Shown in pieces: positions 62,019 to 64,000 of a DNA stretch of 64,000 nucleotides (position 1 is the stretch's first letter; the number at the start of each line of letters is the position of its first letter). The notes under the pieces were generated by a model that saw nothing but the letters and a program-made list of their open reading frames with translations, did no database searches and had not been told where the DNA came from. Both the position numbers and the translations under genes were made by a program. Where the stretch lies: positions 16,058 through 80,057 of IMG/VR virus record IMGVR_UViG_3300025097_002022; one strand, 5' to 3'. The DNA comes from a virus.

Positions 62019-62027
62019 CTACTTATA
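62019..62027 (+). promoter_or_regulatory. Putative late promoter element CTACTTATA
   Basis: aaCTACTTATA lies only two bases before ATG 62030, so if it is a -10 element this mRNA would start inside or at the gene's start codon. Confidence 0.45.
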
Positions 62028-62029
62028 GT

Positions 62030-62863
62030 ATGGATCAGTTTGCTAAATGGGCGAATATGTTCGGAGAATCCGCTGCAAGCACTCCAAATTCGGAAATGCT
62101 TGTCGCTGGACTCCGCGCCGTCACAGAAAAAGTTGATCCCGAGAGCGTAGATGTATCCAGCTTTGAAGTCCACGACGAAATAAACAAAGACTTCTGGAAC
62201 CAACCAGAGGATAGACTTGATCCCGAGATAAGGGAGAAACTCCTTGTCATAGCTCAAGACTTCTACAACTCTTTGGAAGTTGGAGACGCTCAGTTTTCCG
62301 ACATCACTTTCACAGGCTCACTTGCAGCATTGAATTACTCAAAGTTCTCCGATGTTGATCTTCATATTCTTCTTGATTTCACAGATGTTGATGACAAGAC
62401 AGAGCTTGTCCGAGAATACTTCAATGCAATGAAGTCCATTTGGAACAGGCTTCACGATATTCGAATCAAGGGATATGAAGTCGAAGTGTATGTTCAGGAT
62501 ATAAATGATCCGCATGAAGCTCAAGGCTTATACTCCGTCCTAAATGACGAATGGATAAAATTCCCATCTTCAGAAAAATCAGATTTTGACAAAGCGAATG
62601 TTAAGAAGAAAGCAGCATCCTTAATGGATCAGATTGATCGCATTGACGGACTTGTTGAAGATAAAAAGTATGAAGAGGCTGAGCAGTATGCCGACAAGCT
62701 AAAAGATAAGATTCGAAAGATGCGAAAAGCAGGACTTGAGTCCGTTGGAGCGTTTTCTGTCGAGAATCTCGCATTCAAAGTATTGAGAAGAAATGGTTAT
62801 CTTGAGAAGCTATCTGACGCAAAAAGATTGGCATATGATAGAGCACAATCTTTGAAAGAATAG
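62030..62863 (+). CDS. Nucleotidyltransferase-like protein, 277 aa
   Basis: Residues ~93-112 carry the nucleotidyltransferase-fold signature: FTGSLAALNY, then SKFSDVDLHILL (GSx...DxD with metal-binding Asp). A later EVEVYVQD supplies the third acidic position. The family ranges from tRNA CCA-adding enzymes to antitoxins and aminoglycoside modifiers; substrate unknown. The C-terminus is helical and charged. Its start MDQFAKWANMFGE could be a short head-targeting leader, but is weaker than those at 13885 and 54283. Late element upstream. Confidence 0.7.
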   Translation: MDQFAKWANMFGESAASTPNSEMLVAGLRAVTEKVDPESVDVSSFEVHDEINKDFWNQPEDRLDPEIREKLLVIAQDFYNSLEVGDAQFSDITFTGSLAALNYSKFSDVDLHILLDFTDVDDKTELVREYFNAMKSIWNRLHDIRIKGYEVEVYVQDINDPHEAQGLYSVLNDEWIKFPSSEKSDFDKANVKKKAASLMDQIDRIDGLVEDKKYEEAEQYADKLKDKIRKMRKAGLESVGAFSVENLAFKVLRRNGYLEKLSDAKRLAYDRAQSLKE

Positions 62864-63048
62864 CAACATTAATAAGATACAAATCTGCTCTAAAAATACT
62901 GAAAAATAGATTGGATTTTCAAAAACATTATTCCTATATAAGGTTGGATGGAGAAGAAATTTATTGACTCACTGCTTATGCAGCAAGTCTTTAGGTGGAT
63001 ACCTTTATCTTATTAACTCTAAAACAAATATAGGAAAACATATAATTT
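62864..63048 (+). other. 185-base non-coding gap with hairpin
   Basis: An AT-rich gap contains a hairpin at 62966-62989: GACT-CA-CTGC-TTAT-GCAG-CA-AGTC, then TTT. The T-tract is too short for a confident terminator. No late-type element in standard form, gene or tRNA seen. Confidence 0.5.
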
Positions 63049-64000
63049 ATGTCTATTGATCCAAAAAATGTTCTCATGGGAAGAGACCTCGTTGCAGGTA
63101 CTCTCTCTGGAGAATTAAAAGTTGCAGACCTTGCTGGCGAAGCCGGTGGTTTGGGACTTGATGGCGCACTCGCTGCGATCATCTCAAAAATCGACGCAAG
63201 CTCTGTTGCTGACGCTGCTGCTCTCGCTGCTGAAGCTGCTATTGCTCGCGCTGCTGAAAGCGCAAACGCTGCTGCTGTTGCTGCAGAGCAAACTCGTGCT
63301 CTCGCTGCTGAAGCTGTTCAAGCAGGACGCATCGACGCTATGCTCTCTGGCTCTTCCGAGTCACTTGATCAGTTCGTAGAAGTTGTTGCTGCATACGAGG
63401 CTGCTGATGGTAACCTTCAGAGTTCAATCTCTGGACTTAGCACTGCTGCTTCTACCGACCGTGCTCTTATCCGTACTGAGATGGCTACTGAGTCTGGACT
63501 TCGTGTTGCTGCTGAAAATGCAATCCAAGCTGATGTTGATCAAAACGAAGCTGATTCTGACGCTGCTCACGCTGCTGCAACTGCTGCTCGTGGAGTAATG
63601 ATTGCTGCTGCTGCAACTGAGTCTGGACTTCGTGTTGCTGCTGAAAATGCAATCCAAGCTGATGTTGATCAGAACGAACTTGATTCTGTAGCATCTTTCG
63701 CTGCTGCTACAACTGATCGTGCTCTTATCCGTACTGAGATGGCTACTGAGTCTGGACTTCGTGTTGCTGCTGAAAATGCAATTAGCTCAACACACGGTAT
63801 TGACAAAGCTGCAGCCGACGCTGCTCGTTTGGTTCTTACCCAGGACTTGGCTGCTGAAGTTTCTCGCGCAACTGCTGCTGAAGCTGTTCAAGCAGGACGC
63901 ATCGACGCTATGCTCTCTGGCTCTTCCGAGTCACTTGATCAGTTCGTAGAAGTTGTTGCTGCATACGAGGCTGCTGATGGTAACCTTCAGAGTTCAATCT
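63049..64000 (+). CDS. Ala-rich repetitive structural protein, 3' end cut by window edge
   Basis: ATG 63049 opens MSIDPKNVLMGRDLVAGTLS and the frame stays open to the right edge (317 codons). Over a quarter of residues are Ala, with heptad-like repeats (AAEAVQAGRIDAML, TESGLRVAAENAIQAD, DQFVEVVAAYEAADGNL) predicting a long helical bundle or coiled coil. Two DNA segments of at least 127 bases are identical at 570-base spacing. Codon use is restricted (GCT, CTT, CGT), like the capsid gene, suggesting high expression. A fibre shaft or other fibrous virion protein is inferred. Confidence 0.7.
   Translation, partial: MSIDPKNVLMGRDLVAGTLSGELKVADLAGEAGGLGLDGALAAIISKIDASSVADAAALAAEAAIARAAESANAAAVAAEQTRALAAEAVQAGRIDAMLSGSSESLDQFVEVVAAYEAADGNLQSSISGLSTAASTDRALIRTEMATESGLRVAAENAIQADVDQNEADSDAAHAAATAARGVMIAAAATESGLRVAAENAIQADVDQNELDSVASFAAATTDRALIRTEMATESGLRVAAENAISSTHGIDKAAADAARLVLTQDLAAEVSRATAAEAVQAGRIDAMLSGSSESLDQFVEVVAAYEAADGNLQSSI
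63304..64000 (+). repeat. Long direct repeat in Ala-rich gene
   Basis: 63304-63430 is repeated exactly at 63874-64000, and the second copy runs into the window edge. Shorter near-identical blocks (for example TCTGGACTTCGTGTTGCTGC at about 63496, 63625 and 63754) lie between. Confidence 0.92.

Noticed and set aside
3478-62027. Reading the CTATTTAT sites as T4 TATAAATA late promoters on the minus strand
   Set aside because: The reverse complement does give TATAAATA-like sequence, but no genes lie on the minus strand anywhere in the window, and sites sit at 5' ends of + strand genes.
1-64000. tRNA genes, CRISPR arrays, integrase or insertion sequences
   Set aside because: No cloverleaf-like segment, spaced short repeats, recombinase or terminal inverted repeats were found by reading; repeats present are inside structural genes.

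Overview
The window is a 64 kb piece of a tailed, contractile-tail bacteriophage genome with a T4-like virion plan (myovirus type). Every credible gene is on the + strand, packed end to end with ATGA or TAATG overlaps and no gap above about 190 bases. Recognisable T4-type proteins are large terminase, portal, prohead protease, scaffold, major capsid protein, neck and tail-completion proteins, sheath, tube, gp26-type hub protein, tape measure and a gp53/LysM wedge protein, plus gp32, UvsX and gp46/gp47-like DNA metabolism proteins. Content such as phage bS21, a family A polymerase and a fused Mre11-Rad50 resembles uncultured marine T4-like phages more than coliphage T4. That lineage and the host are inference, because the sequence alone does not identify either.

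Layout. 1-13.9 kb: large virion structural proteins (one cut by the left edge) with a J-domain protein among them. 13.9-21.2 kb: a repeat protein with a possible capsid-targeting leader, then a RuvC-like resolvase, a small primase and a single-chain Mre11-Rad50 (SbcD-SbcC) protein. 21.2-23.1 kb: small membrane or exported proteins that look like a lysis cassette, then two small conserved genes. 23.1-29.7 kb: terminase, portal, prohead accessory proteins, protease and a ribosomal protein bS21 homologue. 29.7-34 kb: decoration or fibre-like proteins, one with Asp-box (BNR) repeats. 34.1-53 kb: scaffold, capsid, neck, sheath, tube, hub, tape measure and baseplate. 53-60.3 kb: short PolA-type polymerase, a second leader-bearing protein, a tubulin/FtsZ-like protein, gp32, UvsX, a deaminase and a 5'-3' exonuclease. 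60.3-64 kb: a second Asp-box protein, a nucleotidyltransferase-like protein and an Ala-rich repetitive protein cut by the right edge.

Regulation appears to be two-class. DNA-metabolism genes are preceded by host-type promoters with a TTGA-type -35, a spacer of exactly 17 bases and an extended TGn-TATAAT or TATATT -10. At three of these genes the predicted transcription start falls on the start codon, so the mRNAs may be leaderless. Virion genes instead carry a recurrent short element, consensus aaCTA(T/C)TTA(T/C), 2 to 67 bases before the start. I propose this as the phage's late promoter. It is not the T4 TATAAATA in the coding orientation, but it resembles its reverse complement. One gene embedded among the replication genes (54283-54990) carries this late element, and its protein begins with a leader almost matching that of the protein at 13885. 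Both leaders end in a possible prohead-protease site, which suggests proteins packaged in the head with the DNA.

No tRNA, CRISPR array, integrase or insertion sequence was seen.
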